DNA of 64,000 nucleotides from Bacteroidales bacterium. Lineage in GTDB: Bacteria; Bacteroidota; Bacteroidia; Bacteroidales; UBA1556. The notes below the pieces were generated by a model that saw only the letters and a list, made by a program, of their open reading frames with translations, ran no database searches and was not told the origin of the DNA. Position 1 is the first letter of the stretch, and each line of letters begins with the position of its first letter. The position numbers and the translations under genes were made by a program. Location: contig JAGLCR010000003.1 in assembly GCA_023146135.1 (NCBI GenBank), positions 1 to 64,000 of the forward strand. Direction: 5' to 3'. Below, one piece after another: positions 52,051-61,456 of the stretch.

Positions 52051-54231
52051 TTACTCATCCTCCACAGAATACTTCATCTCAAACATAGGAATGCTGCCTA
52101 TATTTTTAGGCAAGCTTCTATGTAATGGCTCTATCCTAATTTGAGTGCTATCATTCTTTGAATGTAAATAGTTATTTATCTTTTCGATGCGTTTAGTAGA
52201 ATAATTCTGATAAAGGGAGTCCACTTTGTATTGCCCAACAAGAAGCATACAATCAGTTTCAATATCAATACTGTCCTTTAGTGTTTGGGCTTTTATATAA
52301 GCTACAAACTCTTCATCTTTTTTAGTAAAATCCGATTTATTCACCACATTGAACTCCTTACCTACCTCATTCACCGAGATTAAAGCCTTTTCTTTCTTAA
52401 CATCATTTACATAAGCCATTTTTATCTTCAAACCAGGCTTAGCCTCTTCAAGCTTAATCAACATATCCAGTTGATGTTGAACATGATTACTTAGTGTCGT
52501 ATCCAAATAGGCAAACTCTACTGTCTTTATATCATTAGGATCAATTTTTGCAAAGCCTGCAAGAAAATCAACTGGCGAGGATGCCACTTTAAATATGGCT
52601 TTTTTGAAAGTGGTCCAAGCTAGCTTTTTAATATTAATCTCAGGATCATTCAAATCGCCACGTACTGGAACATCCATTACCACATCACCATTTTTATCCT
52701 TTAGTAAAAACAAGGCAAACTTTATTGGAATACTTTTCCAACCTTTTACCTTTTCACCCAATTCCACATCATTTATGCGCAGTTTATTCTCGCTAACAAT
52801 CTTGCCATCACGAATTTTAGTATCCGAATAATAAAACATTTCACCATATACAAATGGATAGCCTGTATTCATTTCAGAGTAAATATTTATATCACTCAAT
52901 TGAAAATTCGTAAGCACATAATCCACGTCCATATCCATGGGTTTCATTGGGTTAAAACCAAATTCCACCTTCATTTTACCACGATTATTAAGCAACATAT
53001 CAAGATGAGTTTTTACCCATTCAGCATCAGAAGTAATATCCTTTGCTAGCATATTAATGGCACTTAGGTGATAGGTAAATAGTTTTGGTGTAGTATGATC
53101 TTTAAACTCAATAACTGCATCATCTATTATAAAGGAGCGCACTGAATAATATAAATCTTTTGCTCGTGGAGGGATTGTATCAGCCACCTCCTTTTTTACC
53201 ACTACTTTAATCGTTGTATCTTCTCGCACCTTAAGCAGGTTATCAAAGTTTGTTCCTTCATCAAGCAATTCTAAATTAACAAAAGGCCTGGAAAGACGCA
53301 CCGAATCAATAATATATCGCTGATTATAATTGTCAATTTTAGCAATACCAATAATCAAATTCTCCAAGCCCACAAGCTTCTGTTCCTTGGTATCATGCAG
53401 GGCAAAATCTTTAAGGTTAATATTACCTTTCACGAGTGTTTTTTCAATCTCATTCAGATTTCCATCAAATATTAAATGAGTGGCAAACATACCTTTTAGA
53501 GCAGAGATATTTAACTCATACTCCGCATATACATAGTAGTTTGCCAAATTCAATTCATCAATTTTTATATCTGCATGAAAATCACTAGAATCGGGATTAA
53601 AATCCAACTTAATCCCAAAATGCCCATTATCTGCCAAGTCAAATTGCACTCCTGCATGACTACCTCCTTCGGCATTCAAACTAATATAAGGAACAATAAG
53701 ATTAAGATTCACCAACCTCGTTTCATGTTCCAAAATCAATGCAGTATATGAAAGCTCTTTTGCATTCAAATGAATATTTGATATTTTAATCACCATCGGA
53801 TCCTTTTGTAATGTGGTATCCACAGGCTCCTCCTCTACATTTAGGCTATCGGTTTGACTATAAAAAGCGATAAGATCGTCGAAATTAAAAACGGGATCTC
53901 TACGGGTAATATAAGTTCTAAGACCAGATATACCCACTTCCTCCACAACGAGTTCGTTGGAAAACAAATGATAAGGCTCCGTATTTATTAGCAATGTATC
54001 AAAAGCTATGAATGTGGTTTTATCATCAGCTTCATACATGGTAAACTGCGTTATTGTAAGAGTTCCAGTAAAATAATTCAAGCTAAGGTCACCAATATCA
54101 AGTTTGCGTCCTACCCACTCTTTGCTGTTTTTCTCCAATTGATTTACGGCTACCATAGGACCAAAGGCCAATACAGCAACTATAAGTACAATAAAAGTGA
54201 GAATAATTATTTTCCAGGCTTTGAATTTCAT
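52051..54231 (-). CDS. DUF748 / AsmA-like envelope protein
   Basis: This is a 726-residue protein with one N-terminal membrane helix (KIIILTFIVLIVAVLAFGPMVAV) and a large periplasmic part. WVGRKLDIGDLSLNYFTGTLTITQFTMYEADD is the AsmA/DUF748 opening with repeating beta strands. ELGEKVKGWKSIPIKFALFLLKDKNGDVVMDVPVRGDLNDPEINI is the characteristic DUF748 core near residue 500. AsmA-like proteins form hydrophobic grooves bridging the two membranes and are linked to phospholipid transport. A C-terminal alpha/beta domain of about 150 residues is OmpA-like in rhythm but lacks clear peptidoglycan-binding residues. Confidence 0.87.
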   Translation of the reverse strand: MKFKAWKIIILTFIVLIVAVLAFGPMVAVNQLEKNSKEWVGRKLDIGDLSLNYFTGTLTITQFTMYEADDKTTFIAFDTLLINTEPYHLFSNELVVEEVGISGLRTYITRRDPVFNFDDLIAFYSQTDSLNVEEEPVDTTLQKDPMVIKISNIHLNAKELSYTALILEHETRLVNLNLIVPYISLNAEGGSHAGVQFDLADNGHFGIKLDFNPDSSDFHADIKIDELNLANYYVYAEYELNISALKGMFATHLIFDGNLNEIEKTLVKGNINLKDFALHDTKEQKLVGLENLIIGIAKIDNYNQRYIIDSVRLSRPFVNLELLDEGTNFDNLLKVREDTTIKVVVKKEVADTIPPRAKDLYYSVRSFIIDDAVIEFKDHTTPKLFTYHLSAINMLAKDITSDAEWVKTHLDMLLNNRGKMKVEFGFNPMKPMDMDVDYVLTNFQLSDINIYSEMNTGYPFVYGEMFYYSDTKIRDGKIVSENKLRINDVELGEKVKGWKSIPIKFALFLLKDKNGDVVMDVPVRGDLNDPEINIKKLAWTTFKKAIFKVASSPVDFLAGFAKIDPNDIKTVEFAYLDTTLSNHVQHQLDMLIKLEEAKPGLKIKMAYVNDVKKEKALISVNEVGKEFNVVNKSDFTKKDEEFVAYIKAQTLKDSIDIETDCMLLVGQYKVDSLYQNYSTKRIEKINNYLHSKNDSTQIRIEPLHRSLPKNIGSIPMFEMKYSVEDE

Positions 54232-54382
54232 GAGTTATATTTAGGCTAAAACAGTGCAGTTTTGATTATTGTTCAAAGATATAAAAAAGGCATAAATATC
54301 ACAAATAAGATATTTCATTTATGTAACCAATTATTTTGATAGCTTTGTTGAACGTTTGTAACCTAAATATACTTTGCGAATA

Positions 54383-55048
54383 ATGAAGATTTTTAAACAA
54401 CAACATTGGCATTTACTCTTCTTAGTAGTGCTACTACTAGGGCTTATTTATGTAATTCAAATAGATGAGGATATTCTAAAAGGACAATTATGGGGCATTA
54501 GTACTTTTTACTGGTTTATTATCGCCATTGCGACCCCAATCATTCATCAGATATATGTTCTTATATGTTGGCGCTTAGAGTTACACTATCATAGTTTGAC
54601 AAAAATATTTGGCAAAAAAGCCTTCCCTCTTTATAAAGCAGGATTTAGTATTTTATTTGGCTCACGATTGATTACGATAATTCTATTGGCTATTTCGAAT
54701 CAGCAAACAGCGGATATTAGTCCTTTATTCTCCTATATTCTATCAGCTGCACTGCTTATTCCTGCCATTTACCTTTTCTACTCTGTTAAGAAATACTTTG
54801 GTATGGACCGTGCTTATGGTATTGATCATTTCGATCCTGAGAAAGTAAAGAAGACCCCCTTTGTAGATAAAGGTATCTTTCGTTTTACCTCCAACGCAAT
54901 GTACACCTTTGGCTTTTTCTTATTATGGATCCCTGGGGTTATACTCCAATCCGAAGCAGCCTTATTTGCCGCATTATTTAATCACCTTTATATTTGGGTG
55001 CATTATTATTTTACGGAATTGGTGGATATCAGAGAGATTTATGGATAG
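54383..55048 (+). CDS. membrane methyltransferase of the PEMT/ICMT family
   Basis: This 221-residue protein has about six hydrophobic helices. A TTG three codons earlier extends the frame, but the ATG at 54383 is used. The C-terminal part DKGIFRFTSNAMYTFGFFLLWIPGVIL and the ending HYYFTELVDIREIYG fit the SAM-binding region of the phospholipid/isoprenylcysteine methyltransferase family (RxPxY-type helix and closing acidic pair). The usual Pro before Tyr is Ala here (SNAMYT). The substrate, a phospholipid or another isoprenoid/thiol, is unknown. Confidence 0.78.
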   Translation: MKIFKQQHWHLLFLVVLLLGLIYVIQIDEDILKGQLWGISTFYWFIIAIATPIIHQIYVLICWRLELHYHSLTKIFGKKAFPLYKAGFSILFGSRLITIILLAISNQQTADISPLFSYILSAALLIPAIYLFYSVKKYFGMDRAYGIDHFDPEKVKKTPFVDKGIFRFTSNAMYTFGFFLLWIPGVILQSEAALFAALFNHLYIWVHYYFTELVDIREIYG

Positions 55049-55049
55049 T

Positions 55050-55200
55050 ATTTATGTCCCGCAGATACCGCAGATAGGCGCAGAAAACTATCAGCGATTA
55101 TCTTAGGGAGTTTTTAAAAAAACGACAGCCCTCGCAAGAAAGCCCTCGTTAGTATTTTAGTATCAGCGTAAATCAGCCAAATCTGTGTTATCAGTGTTCC
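55050..55200. repeat. intergenic CGCAGAT-type dispersed repeat words
   Basis: The spacer is built of recurring short words (CCGCAGATA, GGCGCAGA, ATCAGCG twice, AAATCAGCC, AAATCTG). Together with the palindrome at 17760-17819 it resembles the non-coding repeat family common in Bacteroidota genomes. Confidence 0.5.
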
Positions 55201-55201
55201 A

Positions 55202-58200
55202 TTAAACCATCTCCTCTACCCACTCCCGAGCATTCACAAAAGCTTCAAACCAAGGAGTAACCTCATCAGCTTTACGATCTGCTGGATAATTAGCCCATTG
55301 CCAATTAAAAATAGCCCGCTCCAAGTGAGGCATCATGGCTAAATGACGTCCATCTTTTGAGACGATAGCCGCAGCATTATGATCCGAGCCATTGGGGTTT
55401 GCTGGATATTCCTCATAAGCATACTTCACAGGAATATGATATTCGTTTTCGTCCAACATCATGCGAAATTTACCCTCACCATGTGCTACCCAAACACCCA
55501 ATCGACTTCCTGCCAATGTATTTAGCATTACCGAATCATTTTCTTGAATTTCCACATTGATAAATCCTGACTCAAATTTATGAGAGTCGTTATGCAGCAT
55601 CTTAGGTTTCACTTCCATATTTGGATAAACCAATCCTAGCTCCACCATCAATTGGCAACCATTACAAATCCCCAAACTCAAGGTGTCTTTTCGAGCGTAG
55701 AATGCATCCAAGGCAGCTTTTGCTTTTTCATTATAAAGGAATGCTCCTGCCCAACCTTTTGCACTTCCAAGTACATCTGAGTTGGAGAATCCTCCCACAT
55801 AAACAATCATATTCACATCACTCAAATCCTCACGACCAGCAATTAAATCCGTCATATGCACATCCTTCACATCGAAGCCGGCATGGTATAATGAATAAGC
55901 CATTTCGCGATCACCATTCACTCCTTTTTCACGAATAATCGCCGCCTTAGGCTTTTTAGTATCTTTCACATAGGCTGCTAGTTTTCCATTAAAATGTTGT
56001 GGAAAACGATAGCTTAATTCTTGTGTTTTATAATTTTCATAACGCTTTTCAGCTAGTCCATTAGCCGTTTGGTTTTGCTCAAAGAAATAGGAAGTCTCAA
56101 ACCAGATATCACGATATTTATCAATTCCCAATTGGGTTTCAAATTCATTATGCTTAATGTTTAGAATCCGCCCCTTATTCACTTCCCCAATTTGGTGGAA
56201 GGAAATTCCTGCAGCATTCATAATGGCTGCAAAAGCATCAATATCTTTAACTTGCATTATAGCACCCGGGTTTTCACTAAATAAAAGCTTTATCAAGTCT
56301 TTCTCATCGATGGAAGAAAGGTCGATATTTAATCCTAATTCGTTTTGAGCAAAAGTCATCTCCAATAAAGTGGTGATTATTCCACCGGCCGAAATATCGT
56401 GACCTGCAATAATTTGCTCCTGCTCAACCAGTTTCTGAACAGCATTAAATGCATTCTTAAAATAAGTGGTGTCAGCAACATCAGGCACATCCGCTCCCAC
56501 TTGATTATTCACCTGAGCAAAACTACTTCCACCCAATACCAAATTGGTTTTAGAGAAATCCACATACACCATTTTGCTGCCAGTAGCCTCCTGAATTACA
56601 GGCTCTACCACTTTGCGAATATCGCTTACCTCACCTACCGCAGTAATAATAACCGTACCAGGTGAATAAACCACGCCATCATCATATTTCTGTTTCATGG
56701 AAAGGGAATCTTTTCCAGTTGGAACATTGATTCCCAAGTCGATTGCAAATTTACCAATAGCTTCAACACCTTTATAAAGACGAGCGTTTTCACCCTCATT
56801 TTTAGCAGGCCACATCCAATTGGCACTCAAACTTAATCCTTTGATATTATCCTCAATAGGAGCCCAAAGCATATTGGTCAAAGCCTCAGCAATTGATAAT
56901 CGCGAGCCTTTTCCCTCGTCCACCAAAGCACTGATAGGCGCGTGCCCCAAAGTAGTGGCAATTCCTTTTATTCCTTGATAATCCATGGCCATTACGCCAA
57001 CATCATTTAGCGGTAGCTGTATACTTCCGGCACATTGTTGCTTGGCAACTTTTCCTGTTACCGAGCGGTCCACCTTATTGGTTAACCAATCTTTTGAGGC
57101 TACTGCCTCGATGCGTAATACTTTGGATAATTGCTCCTCAAAATTAGCATTTTGTACATTCACCGCTTTATAAGTGGGAACAATAGTAGTATCCACCAAA
57201 ACCGTCTTTGGAGGTTTACCGAAAAGGTATCCCAATTCCAAATCGATGGGATTATCTTGTTTTTTACTTTCAAACTTAAAGTGCATATCGCCAGTGATAT
57301 CACCAACTACATAAAAAGGTGCACGTTCACGTTCCGACACACGCTGCATCATTTCCACATCCTTCTCATTTATCACTAAGCCCATACGCTCCTGTGATTC
57401 GTTTCCGATAATCTCTTTTGCCGATAAAGTAGGATCACCCACTGGCAACTCTTCCAAGTGAATAGTTCCACCAGTTTCTTCCACCAATTCAGAAAGTGAG
57501 TTTAAGTGCCCACCAGCACCATGATCATGGATAGAAACAATTGGGTTCACATCACTTTCGCACATGGCACGTACAGCATTATTAACTCGTTTTTGCATTT
57601 CGGGATTGGAACGCTGCACTGCATTCAACTCAATTCCGCTAGTAAACTCGCCAGTAGCCACCGAACTCACAGCACCACCACCCATTCCTATGCGGTAATT
57701 ATCACCACCCATCACCACAACTTTATCACCTTTTTTAGGAGTATCTTTTTGTGCATCCGAAGCTTTGGCATAACCAATTCCACCGGCTTGCATTATTACT
57801 TTATCATAACCCAGTTTACGGTCATTCTCTTGATGTTCAAATGTTAGCAAACTTCCATTAATCAAAGGTTGTCCAAATTTATTACCAAAGTCACTGGCAC
57901 CATTCGAGGCTTTAATTAGAATTTCCAAGGGCGATTGATACAACCAATCACGCTCTTTCATTGTTTTCTCCCAATCACGATTCTGCGAATCGAAACGAGG
58001 ATAAGAAGTCATATAAACAGCTGTTCCAGCCAAAGGCATACTACCTTTACCACCGGCCATACGGTCGCGAATCTCGCCACCAGAACCCGTTGCTGCACCA
58101 TTAAATGGCTCCACCGTTGTTGGGAAATTATGCGTTTCTGCTTTTAGAGAAATCAAAGTATCCATTTCCTTCACCTCAAAGAAATCGGCTTTATCTTGTG

Positions 58201-58873
58201 TTTTTGGAGCAAACTGCTGGGCCTTTGGTCCGCTAATAAAAGCCACATTATCTTTATAGGCCGATACAATTTTATTATGATTCTCTTTGGAGGTTTGCTT
58301 AATCATGCTAAAAAGCGAATGAGGCATTTCCTTGCCATCAATGATAAAGCTACCGTTAAAAATCTTATGGCGACAATGCTCTGAATTCACCTGAGCAAAA
58401 CCATAAACCTCACTATCGGTAAGTTTACGACCAATCTGCTTGGCCACATCCTCCAAATATTCCACCTCATCTTCGCTCAATGCCAAGCCTTCACTCTTAT
58501 TATACTCATGCATATCATCAATATATACAATAGCTTCCGGCTCCACTTCAATGGTAAATACATCCTGAGCAGGATTTTCATAAACCGCTTGCAGCATTGG
58601 ATCATATTCAGGGCTGGTTGTTTGCACTTGGTCAAACTCCTCCACACGAATAATGCCTTCGATGCCCATATTTTGGGTAATCTCCACTGCATTAGTGCTC
58701 CACGGAGTAACCATCTCTTTGCGCGCTCCCACATAGGTTCCTTGCAGGCTGTCATTCATTATTTTTGCGGCTTCGCCAAAAAGCCATTCCAATTTCTGAA
58801 TATCGTCTTTTGCTATTGCAGAGGCTGATTCTACAAAAAAATATTTCTCGGGATTTCTAAAAAATGTAATCAT
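55202..58873 (-). CDS. purL: phosphoribosylformylglycinamidine synthase (large PurL)
   Basis: This 1223-residue single-chain enzyme makes FGAM from FGAR, glutamine and ATP in purine synthesis, in the cytoplasm. The N-terminal domain and linker precede FGAM synthase signatures KAETHNFPTTVEPFNGAATGSGGEIRDR and HDHGAGGHLNSL. A second AIR-synthase-like half contains KDSLSMKQKY and AGHDISAGG. The C-terminal glutamine amidotransferase has Cys1070 (GICNGCQ), His1183 and Glu1185 (PHLERA). The large form replaces the PurS-PurL-PurQ trio. It is a single gene flanked by repeat-rich DNA. Confidence 0.95.
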   Translation of the reverse strand: MITFFRNPEKYFFVESASAIAKDDIQKLEWLFGEAAKIMNDSLQGTYVGARKEMVTPWSTNAVEITQNMGIEGIIRVEEFDQVQTTSPEYDPMLQAVYENPAQDVFTIEVEPEAIVYIDDMHEYNKSEGLALSEDEVEYLEDVAKQIGRKLTDSEVYGFAQVNSEHCRHKIFNGSFIIDGKEMPHSLFSMIKQTSKENHNKIVSAYKDNVAFISGPKAQQFAPKTQDKADFFEVKEMDTLISLKAETHNFPTTVEPFNGAATGSGGEIRDRMAGGKGSMPLAGTAVYMTSYPRFDSQNRDWEKTMKERDWLYQSPLEILIKASNGASDFGNKFGQPLINGSLLTFEHQENDRKLGYDKVIMQAGGIGYAKASDAQKDTPKKGDKVVVMGGDNYRIGMGGGAVSSVATGEFTSGIELNAVQRSNPEMQKRVNNAVRAMCESDVNPIVSIHDHGAGGHLNSLSELVEETGGTIHLEELPVGDPTLSAKEIIGNESQERMGLVINEKDVEMMQRVSERERAPFYVVGDITGDMHFKFESKKQDNPIDLELGYLFGKPPKTVLVDTTIVPTYKAVNVQNANFEEQLSKVLRIEAVASKDWLTNKVDRSVTGKVAKQQCAGSIQLPLNDVGVMAMDYQGIKGIATTLGHAPISALVDEGKGSRLSIAEALTNMLWAPIEDNIKGLSLSANWMWPAKNEGENARLYKGVEAIGKFAIDLGINVPTGKDSLSMKQKYDDGVVYSPGTVIITAVGEVSDIRKVVEPVIQEATGSKMVYVDFSKTNLVLGGSSFAQVNNQVGADVPDVADTTYFKNAFNAVQKLVEQEQIIAGHDISAGGIITTLLEMTFAQNELGLNIDLSSIDEKDLIKLLFSENPGAIMQVKDIDAFAAIMNAAGISFHQIGEVNKGRILNIKHNEFETQLGIDKYRDIWFETSYFFEQNQTANGLAEKRYENYKTQELSYRFPQHFNGKLAAYVKDTKKPKAAIIREKGVNGDREMAYSLYHAGFDVKDVHMTDLIAGREDLSDVNMIVYVGGFSNSDVLGSAKGWAGAFLYNEKAKAALDAFYARKDTLSLGICNGCQLMVELGLVYPNMEVKPKMLHNDSHKFESGFINVEIQENDSVMLNTLAGSRLGVWVAHGEGKFRMMLDENEYHIPVKYAYEEYPANPNGSDHNAAAIVSKDGRHLAMMPHLERAIFNWQWANYPADRKADEVTPWFEAFVNAREWVEEMV

Positions 58874-59160
58874 TTCCTAAGCGGATTTTAAGGTGAATTT
58901 TCAAGTTGCGAAGATAACGATTATGCAAGGTTTATTTAGGAAAATTATTAAGGTTTTTAAGGTGATATTAACAGTTTGTTTTTGATTCATATTATTCTCT
59001 ACTTTCCATTATTATTGAATAAAATCAATTGACAATTTTCAATAAACAGTACAAATTATTAGCAATAATATAGCTAACCACTACCCTATTAAAAAAATAT
59101 AAAAAAATATTACTACATATATACCTGATATACTGTACATATAATATTATCTATTACATA

Positions 59161-59181
59161 CTAGTAAAATATATTTAGTAG
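59161..59181. promoter_or_regulatory. candidate PadR operator
   Basis: CTAGTAAA (59161-59168) and TTTAGTAG (59174-59181) form an inverted repeat with one mismatch per arm pair and a 5-base spacer, about 30 bases upstream of the -7 element. PadR regulators commonly bind AT-rich dyads in their own promoter. Confidence 0.4.
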
Positions 59182-59210
59182 TTTGTTTTACATAGTACCA
59201 TATTTTTATA

Positions 59211-59218
59211 TATCTTTG
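59211..59218 (+). promoter_or_regulatory. -7 promoter element of the padR-pspC operon
   Basis: TATCTTTG lies 40 bases before the ATG at 59259. TTTG at 59182 is 25 bases upstream, too far for a full consensus. Confidence 0.45.
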
Positions 59219-59258
59219 CCCCATCATTAATTTAATGATAACATAAAACAACAAGAAA

Positions 59259-59585
59259 ATGAACATAGAAAAAACAAAAGCACAAATGCGAAAAGGAGTT
59301 TTAGAGCTCTGCATTTTGTCTGTAATGAAAGATAATGAGGCCTATGCTTCTGATATCATATTGCAGATGAAGGAATCGCATTTAATTGTTGTGGAAGGCA
59401 CTCTCTACCCTTTACTAACTCGCTTAAAGAATGAGGGCTTATTGGATTATCGATGGGAAGAATCCAAATCGGGTCCACCACGAAAATACTATCGTATAAC
59501 TGAACTAGGGGCACGTACTTTAGTTGAGCTCAATACTTCTTGGGAAAAATTAATATCATCAGTAAATAAGATTACAAAAGCCTAA
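59259..59585 (+). CDS. PadR-family transcriptional regulator
   Basis: This 108-residue winged-helix repressor has the family opening KAQMRKGVLELCILSVMKDNEAYASDII, the recognition helix and wing VVEGTLYPLLTRLKNEGLLDYRWEESKSGPPRKYYRITELG, and a short C-terminal dimer helix. It matches subfamily-2 PadR proteins that lack the long C-terminal domain. It is 11 bases upstream of the PspC-domain gene, and such pairs usually control their own operon. Confidence 0.93.
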   Translation: MNIEKTKAQMRKGVLELCILSVMKDNEAYASDIILQMKESHLIVVEGTLYPLLTRLKNEGLLDYRWEESKSGPPRKYYRITELGARTLVELNTSWEKLISSVNKITKA

Positions 59586-59596
59586 AATATATAAAT

Positions 59597-61315
59597 ATGA
59601 AAAAAAATATAAACGTAAATATAAGCGGTCTGTTATTTAGTATCGATGATGACGCATACTTAGCTCTGCAAAACTACCTCGACAGACTCAAGCATTATTT
59701 TGGTACCGATGCCAGTGCCTTGGAAATAATTAATGATATTGAAGCACGAATTTCTGAGATGTTTCATGAGAAATTGAATGAACAAAAAGGAGTTATTACT
59801 ATTAGTGATGTTCAAGAAATTATTAAAATAATGGGAGAACCCGGTGAAATTGAGGAAGAAACCGAGTTTGAAACTCCTAATCAGAACAATGGAAAACAAC
59901 AATCCAAGCAAACACATTACACTAGCAATAGTACTGGCAAACGTAAGTTGTATCGTGACCCTGATGATAAGGTAATTGGGGGAGTTGGCTCAGGATTATC
60001 CTATTATTTTGGAATAAACCCGATTTGGATACGCCTTGCATTTATCGCCTTGGTTTTCTTTGGAATGAGTATTATTGTCTATATTATATTATGGATTGTT
60101 ATTCCTGAAGCTAAAACCACCGCACAAAAACTTGAGATGCGAGGTGAACCCATAAATATAGACAATATAGAAAAATCGATTCGTGAAGAGCTAAACAATT
60201 TAGGTGATAAACTCAATGATATAAAAGACAAGCACTTCAAAAAAAAAAGTAGTGGGCAAACCATATTCGAACGCATAGCTGGGGTTTTTGTTAGCATTAT
60301 TAGTTTTGCCATTAAAGCTTTGCTTATTTTTATCGGTAGCATTTTTGCTATTGTTGCCCTTGCGCTAATAGTATCACTAATTCCAGCATTTTTTGCAACT
60401 GGAAGCATTTTCGTACATACTTTTCCTGGACTACATTTCATATCCATATTCGACGTTTCTAACCTTTTATTCTCTGGAGTATATGGCTCTAAAATGGCTT
60501 ATGTGGGCTTAATGCTAGTTTTGTTTATTCCACTTATCGCAATAGTATATCAAGGACTTAGACTCATCTTTGGTTATAGGGGGAAAAGTGGAATGGGAGT
60601 TACCTTCTTTATTATTTGGATTACTGGAGTGATTCTTTTACTTATCTCAGGCACGCAATTGGCAAACGATATGAATAACAAAGCCACTGTAAGCACCGAA
60701 ATTCGATTAGACAACTTAAAGCAAGACACATTATACATTAAGATTGATGAGGCTTTTTTTAATCAACTCGATTTGATAGACGATATAGATGATGGTTGCA
60801 ATATCCAATTCTATGCTGATCGCGATTACTTTTACACCATTCCTAGAATAACCTATGAGCAACTAGATAGCAATGAAACTGCAAAAATTACTATTCGTAA
60901 AAAAACAAGAGCAAATAGATATAAAAAGGCAAAAAGAATGGCAGAAACCATCAACTTTCCTTATACAATTCATGGTGACACGCTTATATTATCTCCTCTT
61001 ATTCAAGTAGCTAAAGAAAATAAGTGGCGAAATCAGAAAGTGGTTATTGAATTGCAAATACCAGAAGACATACATATTAAATACATACAAGAGCATTTTG
61101 ATCATCCTATTCTAAATGATATACAAGAACGATGGGAAGAGCGTATTGACTTTGGTGAAGATCAGTCAAGCTATATTATTGATAATGATTCAAATGAATT
61201 GAATCTAAAATCTGGCAACACTAAAATAATCATGGATTCAAATGGTATTAATATTGAAGCTGAAGACGTAATAATAAAAATGGATTCAGATGAACTAAAA
61301 ATAGACGTTAATTAA
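59597..61315 (+). CDS. PspC-domain envelope-stress protein with novel N- and C-terminal parts
   Basis: This is a 572-residue membrane protein. Residues 1-90 are a soluble alpha/beta domain (NVNISGLLFSIDDDAYLALQNYL, INDIEARISEMFHEKL, IIKIMGEPGEIEEE). PspC follows at about 115-175 (KLYRDPDDKVIGGVGSGLSYYFGINPIWIRLAFI). Then come a charged stretch with coiled-coil character and about four more hydrophobic helices to residue 360. The last 210 residues are a beta-rich soluble domain with periodic Asp-Asn turns near the end, resembling beta-helical DUF4097-type tails. PspC proteins sense membrane stress with PspA-like partners. It is co-transcribed with padR. Confidence 0.85.
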   Translation: MKKNINVNISGLLFSIDDDAYLALQNYLDRLKHYFGTDASALEIINDIEARISEMFHEKLNEQKGVITISDVQEIIKIMGEPGEIEEETEFETPNQNNGKQQSKQTHYTSNSTGKRKLYRDPDDKVIGGVGSGLSYYFGINPIWIRLAFIALVFFGMSIIVYIILWIVIPEAKTTAQKLEMRGEPINIDNIEKSIREELNNLGDKLNDIKDKHFKKKSSGQTIFERIAGVFVSIISFAIKALLIFIGSIFAIVALALIVSLIPAFFATGSIFVHTFPGLHFISIFDVSNLLFSGVYGSKMAYVGLMLVLFIPLIAIVYQGLRLIFGYRGKSGMGVTFFIIWITGVILLLISGTQLANDMNNKATVSTEIRLDNLKQDTLYIKIDEAFFNQLDLIDDIDDGCNIQFYADRDYFYTIPRITYEQLDSNETAKITIRKKTRANRYKKAKRMAETINFPYTIHGDTLILSPLIQVAKENKWRNQKVVIELQIPEDIHIKYIQEHFDHPILNDIQERWEERIDFGEDQSSYIIDNDSNELNLKSGNTKIIMDSNGINIEAEDVIIKMDSDELKIDVN

Positions 61316-61341
61316 TTAGTTTTAATAAACAGTTTTGTACT

Positions 61342-61374
61342 AAAGCCTCATTCAAATTGAATGAGGCTTTTTTT
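61342..61374 (+). terminator. rho-independent terminator of padR-pspC
   Basis: AAAGCCTCATTCA pairs with TGAATGAGGCTTT around AAT, followed by T. Confidence 0.88.
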
Positions 61375-61380
61375 ATAGTC

Positions 61381-61414
61381 AAAAAAAAAGACCAAATCAA
61401 ACGACATGGTCTTT
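61381..61414 (-). terminator. rho-independent terminator of the DUF302-like gene
   Basis: On the minus strand AAAGACCA pairs with TGGTCTTT around an 11-base loop, followed by a T-run. Confidence 0.75.
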
Positions 61415-61456
61415 CTTCATAATTAGGTATAATTATAGATTAAAAGGGAAATTTCT

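Larger units (their letters stand above)
58874..59258. other. AT-rich divergent spacer between purL and the padR gene
   Basis: This region is almost entirely A/T around 59085-59215 and holds no open frame. It carries the candidate PadR operator and -7 element described separately. On the purL side only a weak -7-like match is seen. Confidence 0.6.

Noticed and set aside
57506-57847. Plus-strand frames opposite purL
   Set aside because: His/Ile/Thr-rich translations typical of the reverse of purL codons; no start signals.
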